Positions 8,223 to 17,027 of a stretch of 64,000 bases of DNA are shown here, one piece after another; the stretch's first letter is position 1, and the number at the start of each line of letters is the position of its first letter. A program made the translations under genes and the position numbers. The notes under the pieces are model-generated. The model was not told the origin of the DNA. It ran no database searches and saw only the letters and a program-made list of their open reading frames with translations. Source of the stretch: Defluviicoccus sp. (GTDB lineage Bacteria; Pseudomonadota; Alphaproteobacteria; MPNO01); contig JAPPGP010000222.1 of the NCBI GenBank assembly GCA_028821395.1, forward strand, positions 31,861 to 95,860, given 5' to 3'.

Positions 8223-9218
8223 CTACTGGCCGTGATAGAGCTTGGAGAGCGTCTTCGCCTCGGGCGTGTCGACCTTCTTCAGGCGCTCGATGGGCAGGTT
8301 GTTGGCCAGACCGATATAGCGCTTCGCCGCGTCGCCGGTCATGGTGATGGTCTTGTGGCCGAACTCCTTGGCGAGGATCTCGGACTCCTTATCCACCAGC
8401 GGCTTCCAGTAGTCGTGCGAGGTGTGCTCCCAGTCGCGGCCCAGCTTGAGCATCAGCTCGCGGCCCTCCGGGCTCAGCTTCTTCAGCGCCTTGTTGGAGA
8501 TGAAGATGCAGGGCTCGAGCTGGTAGAACCTCGGATAGACGCGGTACTTGACGAATTTCGGCCAGCCCATCGGCCGGGTGAACAGCTCGGGGAAGGCGAA
8601 GCCGTCGACCAGCCCGCGCTCCAGCGCGTTGTAGATCTCCGGCACTTGGACGGTGATGGTGGTCGCGCCCAGCGCCCTCAGGAACGCGTCATAGATCGGC
8701 ACCGAGCGCATCTTGAAGCCCTCGAGCGAGATCATGCCGTCGGCGTGCCGCTTGGGCTCGCGGCTGAGATAGAGCACGAAGGAGACGCTGGTCGCGGTCT
8801 GCGACAGGATGATCCCGTCGAGACGCTTGGTCATCGCCTGGTTGAGGGCGTCCATCGCGCCGGACTTGCGGGCATCCCACGGCCGGATCATCGTCGCCGA
8901 CAGCGCGTCGACCTCGGGGGCCACGCCGCGGTGGTAGCTGGCGGCGGTGAACATCAGGTCGTAGAGACCCGACTTGAACCCCTTGGCCTGGGCCGGCGCC
9001 TTGGCGATCTCCGGCCCGCCGATGAACTTGATCTTGAACTGCCCCGCCCCTTCCTTGTTGGCGTGTTCGATGAAGCGCAGGAAATCGGGGGTGAGCGGGA
9101 AGTTCTTGGGCCAGGCGGAAATGCCCTTGAGTGCAACCTCCGCGGCCTGCACCGCCGGCGCGGCGAGCAGCGCTCCCGCCACCGCCGCGGCGGCGATCGT
9201 GAGCAATGATTTCCTCAT
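8223..9218 (-). CDS. TRAP transporter substrate-binding protein (DctP-type), system 1
   Basis: A 331-residue periplasmic protein. The signal peptide is residues 1-25 (MRKSLLTIAAAAVAGALL, cleaving after VQA). The mature part shows DctP-family stretches such as GGPEIAKAPAQAKGFKSGLYDLMFT and EIYNALERGLVDGFAFPE, the latter being the usual site near the ligand-binding arginine region. An AGGGAG ribosome site precedes the ATG at 9218. It is the first gene of a dctP-dctQ-dctM order. The ligand is unknown; LEPCIFISNKALKKLS places it among the common carboxylate binders. Confidence 0.9.
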   Translation of the reverse strand: MRKSLLTIAAAAVAGALLAAPAVQAAEVALKGISAWPKNFPLTPDFLRFIEHANKEGAGQFKIKFIGGPEIAKAPAQAKGFKSGLYDLMFTAASYHRGVAPEVDALSATMIRPWDARKSGAMDALNQAMTKRLDGIILSQTATSVSFVLYLSREPKRHADGMISLEGFKMRSVPIYDAFLRALGATTITVQVPEIYNALERGLVDGFAFPELFTRPMGWPKFVKYRVYPRFYQLEPCIFISNKALKKLSPEGRELMLKLGRDWEHTSHDYWKPLVDKESEILAKEFGHKTITMTGDAAKRYIGLANNLPIERLKKVDTPEAKTLSKLYHGQ

Positions 9219-9301
9219 GGTCGAGCTCCCTGTGGATTCGTTTCCCGGACATGTCGGACGGACAGGTTTCCGCATTTGCCGACTTGGCGCAAGCGGCGCG
9301 G

Positions 9302-9718
9302 CTACCGCGCCGGCGACCCGGTCCTGGCCCGGGAGCGGCCGGCGGCGCGCTTTCCGCCGGACGCGGGCTTGCGGGCCCGCCTGCGGGATTTCACGCCGTG
9401 CTTCTTCTTGAGCTTGTCGATGTCGAGCTGGATGTCCCAGGTCAGCGGGTGGCCGGGCGGCAGGTATTCGTTCTCCACCATGACCGCGCAGCCCGGGCAG
9501 TAGAACTCGACGATGCGCATCCAGTCGGGATCGAAGGAGAAGTTGAACTCCTTGCTCGGGCCGATCGGGAAATGGATCTCGCGGGGGTCGCGCTCGCGCA
9601 CCAGGCAGCCCCGCTTGTAGGATTCGCGCGCATCGCCGAGATCGTGGCCGCAGCGATTGCAGCACCAGCGCTCGTCTTCCAGGTCGATGTCGAGATACTC
9701 GGTGATCCTGACCTTCAT
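9302..9718 (-). CDS. Acetone/acetophenone carboxylase gamma-subunit-like protein
   Basis: A 138-residue protein beginning MKVRITEYLDIDLEDERW, with two CxxC pairs (C20/C23 and C74/C77) and an extra C38, plus the REIHFPIGPSKEFNFSFDPDWMRIVEFYCPGC core seen in gamma subunits of acetone- and acetophenone-type carboxylases. In those enzymes gamma is a small zinc-binding structural subunit beside hydantoinase-like alpha and beta subunits. No alpha or beta gene is in this window, so here it stands alone. The basic C-terminal tail (residues 105-138, rich in R, K, A) is an extension. An alternative start 17 residues upstream is less likely. Confidence 0.7.
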   Translation of the reverse strand: MKVRITEYLDIDLEDERWCCNRCGHDLGDARESYKRGCLVRERDPREIHFPIGPSKEFNFSFDPDWMRIVEFYCPGCAVMVENEYLPPGHPLTWDIQLDIDKLKKKHGVKSRRRARKPASGGKRAAGRSRARTGSPAR

Positions 9719-9794
9719 CCGGCGCGCCCCGCTCGCCCTGCCGCCCCCGCCCTTTTCGCAGCGCGGCAAGGCGCGGTCAACCGCACGCCACCGG

Positions 9795-10970
9795 TCAGAT
9801 CACCGCGTCCCGGCGCAGGCGGCCGATCCCGTCTGCGTCGTAGCCGAGCTCGCCCAGAATGTCGTCGGTATGCTCGCCGAGCTGCGGCGGCGGCGCCGTC
9901 GGCTGGTCGTCGCGCGAGCCGTCGAAGCGCACCGGCCGGCGCAACAGCGTCATCGTCCCCTCCTCCGGGTGCGCGGTCTCGAAGAAACTCTCCAGATGGC
10001 GGACCTGCGGGTCCTCGCGCACCTCGGGCAAGGTGAGGATCGGCGCGAAGGGCACGTCCTCGGCCTCGAGCCGCGCCATCCAGTGCGCCCGCGGCATGGT
10101 TCCGACCGTCTTCTGGAACTCGGCCTTGAGCGCGAAATAGTTCTCGATTCGCGACTCGCGCACGGAGAAGCGCTGGTCGGCGCCGAGATCGGGCCGCGCA
10201 AAGGCGTTCTGCACGCCCTGCCAGAATTTCTGCGGCGACGACAGGTGGAGCGCCAGCAGCTTCCCGTCCGAGCAGCGCAGCGAGTAGGACTGCGACGCCC
10301 GGACCCTCGCATGCGGCCCCTGCGGAAACCCGCCCTGGATCAGGTTGGACCACGGGTCGGGCATGAAGGCGATGGTCGATTCGAGCATATTGACGTCGAC
10401 TCGGCGCGCCGTGCCGGTCCGTTCGCGCTCGAACAGGGCGCCGAGAATGCCGTAGCAGGCGTTGATGCCGGTCATGTTGTCGGCGATGGTGGGGCCGGTG
10501 ATCTGCGGGTCTTCGGGCTCGATGAACATCGAGGAGACGCCCGACAGGGACTGCGCGACGGCATCGTAGGCCGGGCGGTCGCGGTAGGGCCCGTCCTCGC
10601 CGAAGCCGGTGATCGAGCAATAGATCAGCCCCGGATTGCGCGTTCTCAGCGCGTCCAGCCCGAGGCCGAGCCGGTCCATCACGCCAGGCCGGAAGTTTTC
10701 CAGCAGCACGTCGGCGGTCTCGACCAGGCGGAGCAGGATCTCCCTCCCCTCCTCCGACCGCAGGTTGAGGGTCATCGAGCGCTTGTTGCGGTTATAGGCG
10801 AGGAAATGGGCGCTGTAGGTGCCGCCCCGCCAGCTGCGGAACATGTCGCCGCCGGCGGGGTTCTCGATCTTGACCACCTCGGCCCCGAGATCGGCGAGCA
10901 TCTGCCCGCCGAGCGGCCCGGTGATCATGGTGGTGAGTTCGAGGATGCGGATCCCGTCGAGCGCCGCCAT
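9795..10970 (-). CDS. CaiB/BaiF-type (family III) CoA-transferase
   Basis: A 391-residue protein that should move CoA from an acyl-CoA to a carboxylic acid. The N-terminus MAALDGIRILELTTMITGPLG and ENFRPGVMDRLGLGLDAL are classic family signatures. The catalytic aspartate that forms the acyl anhydride is predicted at residue 164 in TIADNMTG. It lies 9 bases downstream of the Rieske oxygenase gene, so the two are probably co-transcribed. A role in activating or deactivating an aromatic or dicarboxylic acid is plausible; the substrate cannot be read from sequence. Confidence 0.88.
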   Translation of the reverse strand: MAALDGIRILELTTMITGPLGGQMLADLGAEVVKIENPAGGDMFRSWRGGTYSAHFLAYNRNKRSMTLNLRSEEGREILLRLVETADVLLENFRPGVMDRLGLGLDALRTRNPGLIYCSITGFGEDGPYRDRPAYDAVAQSLSGVSSMFIEPEDPQITGPTIADNMTGINACYGILGALFERERTGTARRVDVNMLESTIAFMPDPWSNLIQGGFPQGPHARVRASQSYSLRCSDGKLLALHLSSPQKFWQGVQNAFARPDLGADQRFSVRESRIENYFALKAEFQKTVGTMPRAHWMARLEAEDVPFAPILTLPEVREDPQVRHLESFFETAHPEEGTMTLLRRPVRFDGSRDDQPTAPPPQLGEHTDDILGELGYDADGIGRLRRDAVI

Positions 10971-10979
10971 CGCCGCCGC

Positions 10980-12038
10980 CTACTCCGCGGCGATCGACGC
11001 GGGGTCGCGCCGCTCGGCGGCGATCAGCTCGCGCAGCAGCCGGCGGACCTGGATGCCGGGTCCGTCCGCGTTGATGTCGATCTGCGGCGCGTTCGGGTCG
11101 GCCGACATCATCGCCTGCTGGGCCTCCAGGATCGCCTTGTCCTCGAGGAAGACCTGGGTGAAGTTGGTGCGGAACTTCTCGGTCACCTCCTCCTCGCCGA
11201 GGCGGAAATTGCGCGTGTGCCCGTAGAAGTAATGCGTCGCGGTCCCGGTCTCCGGGGTGAGCGCGTTCAGCACCTTGAGCTCCACCCCGCCGTCGCGGCG
11301 GCCCTCGTGCATGTCGATCCCGGTCCCGGTATCGACGCAGCCCGCGTGGTTGACCAGGAAGCACGGCATGTCGATCGTCGTAATCAGCCAGCGGTCGACA
11401 TTGCCCGCGAAGTTGCCGCACCACTGGTAGAACGGCGCCGCGGGACGGTCGATCACCAGCCGCGACATGCGGACCGACCGCTCCAGGCGCTCGGTCTTGC
11501 AGGGGAAATCGACGATCGCATCGGTGCCGATGGAGGTCGCGTGCACATAGGACAGGTGGGTGAGGTCGAACAGATTGTCCGAGATCAGCTTGTAGTTGCA
11601 GGCCATCGGCAGCGGCTTGCCGCCATTCCCCTCCACCATCTCCCAGTCGGGCGATTCGAGCCAGTGCCAGTCCGGCAGCAGCGCCGGATCGGCGAGCGCG
11701 GGATCGCCCATCCACACCCAGATCCAGCCATAGCGTTCGGTCACCGGGTAGGATTGCACGGCGGCGCCGGGCGGCACCGTGGTCTGGCCGGGGACCGAGA
11801 CGCAGGCGCCGTCGGCGGCGAAGACGAGGCCGTGATAGCCGCAGCGCAGGTTGTCGCCGATGACCGTCCCCATCGACAGCGGCAGCGCCCGGTGGCAGCA
11901 CGAATCGGCGAGCGCCGCGGCCGTGCCGTCGCTCTTGCGATAGAGCACGACGGGCTCGCCGAGGAGGGTCCGGGCGAACGGCGCCGCGCCGACCTCATGG
12001 TCGAAGGCTGCGACGTACCAGCTGTTTCGCAGGAACAT
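10980..12038 (-). CDS. Rieske non-heme iron oxygenase, vanillate-demethylase-like
   Basis: A 352-residue oxygenase subunit close in plan to VanA-type O-demethylases. The Rieske site is C47-x-H49 and C66-x2-H69. The mononuclear iron site is NLFDLTHLSYVH, with bridging D159 and ligands H162 and H167. It should hydroxylate or demethylate an aromatic ring acid using electrons from a reductase. No VanB-like or ferredoxin reductase gene is visible in the window, so the partner must be elsewhere. It heads the pair with the CoA-transferase and is divergent from the NTF2-like gene across about 120 bases. Confidence 0.88.
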   Translation of the reverse strand: MFLRNSWYVAAFDHEVGAAPFARTLLGEPVVLYRKSDGTAAALADSCCHRALPLSMGTVIGDNLRCGYHGLVFAADGACVSVPGQTTVPPGAAVQSYPVTERYGWIWVWMGDPALADPALLPDWHWLESPDWEMVEGNGGKPLPMACNYKLISDNLFDLTHLSYVHATSIGTDAIVDFPCKTERLERSVRMSRLVIDRPAAPFYQWCGNFAGNVDRWLITTIDMPCFLVNHAGCVDTGTGIDMHEGRRDGGVELKVLNALTPETGTATHYFYGHTRNFRLGEEEVTEKFRTNFTQVFLEDKAILEAQQAMMSADPNAPQIDINADGPGIQVRRLLRELIAAERRDPASIAAE

Positions 12039-12160
12039 GGCGATCTCCCGATTCCGCGGCAGCGGATTTGACCACAGGGGCGGGGACCGGACAAGGCGGC
12101 GGCCGTCTTCGGATTGCCAAAGCGCGGCGCATGTGCTGCTGTTCGGCCGGGGGACGCCGG

Positions 12161-12568
12161 ATGTCCGATATCGACAGGCTGCTGTTCGCCAACGAGGCCT
12201 TCTACCGCGCTTTCGCCGACCGCGACGCCGAGGCGATGGAGGCGATGTGGGCGGAACGCGAGCCCATCGTCTGCATGCACCCGGGCTGGGACGTGCTGAT
12301 CGGCCGCGAGGCGGTGATGCGGAGCTGGGCCGCGATCATCGGCAACCCCAACTCGCCCGACATTTCGTGCCATGCCGCCATCGCCTACGCCAACGGCGAT
12401 ATCGGGGTGGTGGCGTGCTACGAGGAGCTCGAGGGACAGTTCCTGCTCGCCACCAACCTGTTCGTGCGCGAGGGCAGCATCTGGCGAATCTGCCACCACC
12501 ATTCCGGCCCCACCCAGGGACGCCCGCCGACCGACGAGCCGCCGGGAGAGCCCGAGACCCTGAACTGA
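12161..12568 (+). CDS. NTF2-like / SnoaL-type small protein
   Basis: A 135-residue protein with the NTF2-like cone-fold pattern: FYRAFADRDAEAMEAMWAE, then VCMHPGWDVLIGREAVMRSW, then VREGSIWRICHHHSGP. Such proteins can be small hydrolases, isomerases or oxygenase accessory subunits. The ATG at 12161 (MSDIDRLL) is chosen over the in-frame start at 12068 because the conserved fold begins there. It starts a plus-strand run of catabolic genes that ends with the GST at 17027. Confidence 0.75.
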   Translation: MSDIDRLLFANEAFYRAFADRDAEAMEAMWAEREPIVCMHPGWDVLIGREAVMRSWAAIIGNPNSPDISCHAAIAYANGDIGVVACYEELEGQFLLATNLFVREGSIWRICHHHSGPTQGRPPTDEPPGEPETLN

Positions 12569-12620
12569 TCGGGGTTCGACTCCCTGCCGCCCTCGTACCC
12601 TTGACCGAGCGAGGAGAGCC

Positions 12621-13364
12621 ATGCGAATCGTCGACCTGACGCTGCCGATCAACCGCGACATGCGCCCGATGCCGCAGCTCGCGCAGTACCGGGACAACCC
12701 CACGCGCTGCATCGCCCTGACCGCGCTCAGCGAAGCCCAGGCCGCGACACTCGCGGAACAACGCATCGAGCTCGCGGACGGGATCGAGATCGCCCATCAC
12801 ATGACCAGCAAGGTCGAGATCCTGACCCATATCGGCACCCATATCGACGCGCCGCGCCACTTCATCGACGGCGGCAGGGCGGTCGACGAGATCCCGCTGG
12901 AGAGCCTGGTGAAGCCCGGACGCGTGATTCCCCTCACGCATATCGAGCCCGGCGGGAGCGTCACCGCGGAGGCGATCCTGGAGACCGGCGTGGCGTTCGA
13001 CGGCACGGTGATCCCGATCCTCCATACCGCCTGGACCGACCGGGCATGGGGTACCGACGCCTACTGGGACGACGTCATCTACATGGACGTGAGCGTCAGC
13101 CGGCTGCTGGTGGAGCGCGGCGTCAGCGCGGTCGCCATCGACTTCCATCCGGAAATCCCGTTCTGGCGCACGCCGCCGGCGCCGGACCTGCCGCCCGGAC
13201 CGAACCACCGCACGCTGCTGGGCAACGGCACGACGATCGTCCAGATGGTCACGAATGTCGGCGCGATCGGCGCCGAACCGTTCCTGCTCGCGGCGATCCC
13301 GCTGCGGCTCGAAAGGCTCGACGGTTCGCCTGCGCGCGTCTTCGCGATGGTCGACGGGCCCTGA
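12621..13364 (+). CDS. Cyclase-family metal hydrolase (kynurenine-formamidase-like)
   Basis: A 247-residue cyclase-family (PF04199) protein. The metal motif is THIGTHIDAPRHF, giving H70, H74, D76 and H80 as likely Zn/Mn ligands. Family members hydrolyse amides or lactone-like rings, for example N-formylkynurenine or isatin. A GAGGAGAG ribosome site precedes the ATG. It is followed closely by SDR and FAH-type genes, so ring hydrolysis in a catabolic route is plausible. The substrate is unknown. Confidence 0.82.
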   Translation: MRIVDLTLPINRDMRPMPQLAQYRDNPTRCIALTALSEAQAATLAEQRIELADGIEIAHHMTSKVEILTHIGTHIDAPRHFIDGGRAVDEIPLESLVKPGRVIPLTHIEPGGSVTAEAILETGVAFDGTVIPILHTAWTDRAWGTDAYWDDVIYMDVSVSRLLVERGVSAVAIDFHPEIPFWRTPPAPDLPPGPNHRTLLGNGTTIVQMVTNVGAIGAEPFLLAAIPLRLERLDGSPARVFAMVDGP

Positions 13365-13397
13365 GGGACGATCCCCGGCGCACGGGAGGCGGAAGAC

Positions 13398-14243
13398 ATG
13401 CAAGACGAATCTCTCACGGGCAGGCGGGCGCTGGTCACCGGCGGGGCGCGCGGGCTCGGCCTCGCGATGGCGCTCGGTCTCGCGCGCGCGGGGGCGAGTG
13501 TGAGCCTGGTCGATATCGACGCCGAAGCGCTCGACGATGCGCGCGTCCGGCTCGCGGCGGCGGCGGACGCGACAAGGGCGATGGCGCGCGTGGCCGACGT
13601 CAGCGACGAAGCGGCGATTCGATCCGCCATCGCGGCGACGCTGGACGCCTTCGGCGGCCTCGACGTCCTGGTCAACGACGCCGGTATCGGCCCGCCCGCC
13701 AATGGCCGCAGCCTGTTCAGCAACCCCGAGAAGTTCTGGGAAAACGACCTCGGACGGTGGCGCCGCACGGTCGAGGTCAACACGATGGGCAGCCACATGA
13801 TGGCGGCGCTCGCCGTGCCCCACATGATCGCCGGGGGCTGGGGACGGATCGTCAACGTCACCACGTCGCTCAACGCCATGTACATGGCCGGTTGCGGCGC
13901 CTACGGACCGTCCAAGGCGGCGCTGGAGGCCGATACCGCGATAATGGCGAAGGATTTGGAGGGAACCGGCGTCACCGCCAACGTGCTGGTCCCGGGCGGA
14001 CCCGCCGACACGCGCATGATCCCGGCCGATTCGGGCATCGACCGCGCGCAGCTGATTCCGCCCGAGCGCATGGTTCCGCCGGTCGTCTGGCTCGCCTCGC
14101 CCGGCTCGGACGGGGTGACCGGGATGCGCTTTCAGGCCGCGCTCTGGGACCCGGCGCTGGCGCCCGCCGAGGCGGCCGAGCGGGCCGGCGCGCCGGCCGC
14201 GTGGCCGCAGCTCGGCGCCCAGGCCATCATGCCGCACGACTGA
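13398..14243 (+). CDS. Short-chain dehydrogenase/reductase
   Basis: A 281-residue classical SDR. The cofactor motif is TGGARGLG (residues 14-21), the NNAG equivalent reads NDAG (93-96), the catalytic serine is in VTTSLN (S157) and the Y-x3-K pair is Y169 and K173. VDIDAE after the second strand suggests NAD(H). It sits between the cyclase and FAH-family genes. It could oxidise a cis-dihydrodiol or hydroxy acid formed by the pathway; this is inference from position. Confidence 0.85.
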   Translation: MQDESLTGRRALVTGGARGLGLAMALGLARAGASVSLVDIDAEALDDARVRLAAAADATRAMARVADVSDEAAIRSAIAATLDAFGGLDVLVNDAGIGPPANGRSLFSNPEKFWENDLGRWRRTVEVNTMGSHMMAALAVPHMIAGGWGRIVNVTTSLNAMYMAGCGAYGPSKAALEADTAIMAKDLEGTGVTANVLVPGGPADTRMIPADSGIDRAQLIPPERMVPPVVWLASPGSDGVTGMRFQAALWDPALAPAEAAERAGAPAAWPQLGAQAIMPHD

Positions 14244-14290
14244 CCGGGCCTGTCGCCCGCTCGGTGCGACCGCTGACGGGAGAGAACACA

Positions 14291-15217
14291 GTGAAGCTCG
14301 TGCTGTTTCGGGATGGGGAAGGCGACGAGACCCGGCCCGGCCTGCTGACGCACCGCGGCATCGTCGACATAGCCGAAGCGGTCGGGGGCCCGGCGCGGGC
14401 GATGAACGGCATCATCGACGGCTTCGATGCGATGCGGGGCGACCTTGCGCGCCTCGAACAAGAGGGCGCGGCGATCCCGCGGGACAGGGTCCGGCTGCGC
14501 GCGCCGCTGCCCAGGCCCGGCAAGATCCTCTGCTGCATCGGCAATTACTGGGAGCATCGGGAGCGCGATCCGCGCCCGCTCAACATGTTTCTCAAGAACC
14601 CCGATGCGGTGATCGGACCGGGAGACACCGTCGTGCTGCCCGAGACCACCGAGCCCTGGGTGTTTCATCACGAGGCGGAGCTCGCCCTGGTCGTCAAGGG
14701 CCCGGCCAAGCGCGTCGGGCGGGACGGCTGGCGCGAGGCGGTGTTCGGCTATACCTGCCTGATCGACGTCTCCGCGCGCGGCGAGGGACGTTCGACCTGG
14801 CGGGCGCGGAGCTGGATGGGCAAGTCCTTCGACACCTTCGCACCGCTCGGCCCGTGCATCGTCACGGCGGACGAGATCGCCGACCCCAACGACCTCGACG
14901 TCCGGTTCCGGGTCTCGGGTGAGCTGCGCCACGACTACAACACCGGCGACATGGAGCACCCGGTGCCCGAGCTCGTCGAGTGGGCGAGCGCCATCATGAC
15001 CCTCAACTCGGGCGACGTCATCGGCTGCGGCACAAATCACGAGGGGCTGGGGCCGCTGCAGGACGGCGACCGCGCGGAGATCGAGATCGCCGGCATCGGA
15101 CGCATGGAGGTGGGCGTTGCCGATCCCCTCAAGCGCAGCTGGGAACGCGGCGTCTACATGGGCCGGGACTCGACCCATCCCGACAACCCGGACCCGGAAG
15201 AGCCTTCCTACCGGTAG
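14291..15217 (+). CDS. Fumarylacetoacetate hydrolase-family protein
   Basis: A 308-residue FAH-family C-C bond hydrolase or decarboxylase. A GTG start at 14291 follows a GGGAGAG ribosome site. The metal motif is HHEAELALVVKG (E128, E130) with the later LIDVSARG (D159). GKILCCIGNYWEHRE aligns with the usual start of the FAH fold. Typical reactions are hydrolysis of fumarylpyruvate or acylpyruvates, or 2-oxo-hept-ene-dioate chemistry. It is followed by a D-2-hydroxyacid dehydrogenase and a GST, a combination that recalls the lower gentisate route, but no gentisate dioxygenase is in the window. Confidence 0.85.
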   Translation: MKLVLFRDGEGDETRPGLLTHRGIVDIAEAVGGPARAMNGIIDGFDAMRGDLARLEQEGAAIPRDRVRLRAPLPRPGKILCCIGNYWEHRERDPRPLNMFLKNPDAVIGPGDTVVLPETTEPWVFHHEAELALVVKGPAKRVGRDGWREAVFGYTCLIDVSARGEGRSTWRARSWMGKSFDTFAPLGPCIVTADEIADPNDLDVRFRVSGELRHDYNTGDMEHPVPELVEWASAIMTLNSGDVIGCGTNHEGLGPLQDGDRAEIEIAGIGRMEVGVADPLKRSWERGVYMGRDSTHPDNPDPEEPSYR

Positions 15218-15262
15218 CGGGGGCGCCGCACCGGATCCTCGCCCACCGATGGAGTGTCCCAA

Positions 15263-16255
15263 ATGACCGCGGCCCCGTCCTGCGTCCTTGTCGCCCACGA
15301 CCCTGCCGCCGAGGCGCGCAGCGTCTACCGCCACGAGCTCGGTGCGCGCTCCGAGCTGCTCTTCCGGACCGATCTCGCGCCGGGAGACTGGGAAGCCGCG
15401 CGGGCGCGGGCGCGCGTGCTGATCGCCCAAAACCCCCGGATCGAGATCGCGGCGGACGACGTCGCCGCGATGGCCTCGCTCGGTTTCGTCCAGCTCCTGA
15501 CCGCGGGGGTCGACCACGTGCCGCTGCATCTCTTCCCGCGCGACTTGCCGATCGCCTCAAATGCGGGCGCGTTCGCGGGCCCGATGGCGGAGTTCGCGCT
15601 GGCGATGACGCTGGCCGCCGCCAAGCGCCTCCCGGTCGAGCACCGGGAGATGCGCGACGGGCGGTTCAACCAGTTCGTCGCCAACCGGACGCTGGACGGG
15701 GCGGTCTGCGCGATAATCGGCTTCGGCGGCGTCGGGCGGCAGGCGGCGCGGCTGTTCCGGGCGCTGGGCGCCGGGATCCTCGCCATCAACCGCAGCGGCG
15801 AGACCGGCGAGACGGTGGCGTTCATCGGCACCCTGGCGGCGCTGGAAGACGTGCTCCGCGCCGCCGATGTCGTCCTGGTGTCGCTGTCGCTGACAGATGC
15901 GACGGCGGGGCTGATCGGCGCGCGCGAGCTCGGCTGGATGAAGGACGACGCGATCCTGGTCAATGTCGCGCGCGGCGAGATCGTCGACCAGGGCGCGCTC
16001 TATCGCCACCTCGTGGCCAACCCGCGGTTCTTCGCCTGCCTGGAGTCGTGGTGGGTCGAGCCGGTGCGGCACGGGGAGTTCCGCATCGACCACCCCTTCC
16101 TCGACCTTCCCAATGTCATCGCCGCGCCGCACAATTCGGCCAGCGTGGCGGGCGCGCAGGCCGAGGCGGTGCGGCTCGGCGCGCGCAACGTGCGCCGCTG
16201 GCTGGACGGCGAGACGCCCCGCAGCCTGCTGGGCGCGGACGAACGCGGCGACTGA
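15263..16255 (+). CDS. D-isomer-specific 2-hydroxyacid dehydrogenase
   Basis: A 330-residue NAD-dependent dehydrogenase for 2-oxo/2-hydroxy acids. The NAD motif is GFGGVG (153-158). Catalytic residues are R237 in NVARGEIVD, E266 in WWVEP and H290 in APHNSA. The ATG at 15263 is preceded by GGAG at 15251-15254; an in-frame GTG at 15254 overlaps that ribosome site and is less likely. The run of genes before and after it on the same strand suggests it reduces an oxo acid released by the hydrolase. Confidence 0.85.
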   Translation: MTAAPSCVLVAHDPAAEARSVYRHELGARSELLFRTDLAPGDWEAARARARVLIAQNPRIEIAADDVAAMASLGFVQLLTAGVDHVPLHLFPRDLPIASNAGAFAGPMAEFALAMTLAAAKRLPVEHREMRDGRFNQFVANRTLDGAVCAIIGFGGVGRQAARLFRALGAGILAINRSGETGETVAFIGTLAALEDVLRAADVVLVSLSLTDATAGLIGARELGWMKDDAILVNVARGEIVDQGALYRHLVANPRFFACLESWWVEPVRHGEFRIDHPFLDLPNVIAAPHNSASVAGAQAEAVRLGARNVRRWLDGETPRSLLGADERGD

Positions 16256-16265
16256 GGGAGGAGAG

Positions 16266-17027
16266 ATGCTCGAGCTCCATCATTCCGGCCTGTCGACCTG
16301 CTCCAAGCAGGTGCGACTCGCGCTGGTCGAGAAGGGGTTGCCCTATGTCAGCCGCTATATCGAGCTCCAGCACCACGCGCATCTGAGCGCCGACTATCTG
16401 AAGCTCAACCCCTGGGGTGTGGTGCCGACGCTGGTCCACGACGGGCGCCCCATCGTCAACTCGGCGGCGATCGCCGAGTACCTCGAGGACGTATTTCCCG
16501 ATCCGCCGCTGCGCCCGTCCGACCCCGGGGCGCGGAGCCGCATGAGGCTCTGGACCTGGGCCGCCGACATGGTTCATCCGGCGTTGCAGAACGCGACCTA
16601 TGACGGGGTGCTGAAGCAGAAGATGACCGATCTGGAGCCCGCCGAGATCGAGCGTTTGCTCCTTCGCATGCCCGCGCCCGAAAGACGGGAGCGTATGCGC
16701 CGGATCGTGGGCGGCGGTTTCGACCGGAACGAGATAGAGCACGCTTTCGAGCGTCTTGGTTTCGTCATCGGACGGGCCGAGGACGATCTTACCGACGGGC
16801 CGTGGCTCGCCGGAGAGACATACTCGCTTGCCGACATCGGCATGCTCGCCATCGTCCACCGGGTGATCGAGCTGCGTCCCGCGATGCTCGACCGAGACCG
16901 GTTTTCCCGCGTCAACGAGTGGTACGACCGCCTGATGGCGCGCCCCGCCGTCCGGCGGGTCTACGCCGCCGGCACCGAGGAGACCCCGCCCCGGCCGAAG
17001 CAGCACACGATTTCCGGCATGGCCTAG
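16266..17027 (+). CDS. Glutathione S-transferase family protein
   Basis: A 253-residue GST-like protein. The N-terminal thioredoxin-like domain has LSTCSKQVRLALVEKGLPY and the cis-proline VPTLVHDG, with NSAAIAEYL at the gamma-glutamyl site. The C-terminal helical domain contains the N-capping-like SLADIGMLAIVHR. It could be a maleylpyruvate-isomerase-like or beta-etherase-like enzyme of aromatic breakdown, or a general transferase. It starts 10 bases after the dehydrogenase stop and its 3' end overlaps the convergent TRAP gene by four bases. Confidence 0.8.
   Translation: MLELHHSGLSTCSKQVRLALVEKGLPYVSRYIELQHHAHLSADYLKLNPWGVVPTLVHDGRPIVNSAAIAEYLEDVFPDPPLRPSDPGARSRMRLWTWAADMVHPALQNATYDGVLKQKMTDLEPAEIERLLLRMPAPERRERMRRIVGGGFDRNEIEHAFERLGFVIGRAEDDLTDGPWLAGETYSLADIGMLAIVHRVIELRPAMLDRDRFSRVNEWYDRLMARPAVRRVYAAGTEETPPRPKQHTISGMA

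Noticed and set aside
9657..12071. Long open frame (about 800 codons) on the plus strand opposite the CoA-transferase and Rieske genes
   Set aside because: Arg/His/Val/Ala-rich low-complexity translation typical of the antisense of GC-rich genes; no family motif, while the minus-strand genes have intact catalytic motifs.
14291..17027. Complete gentisate pathway
   Set aside because: FAH-type and GST-type genes are present, but there is no gentisate 1,2-dioxygenase (cupin) gene in the window.
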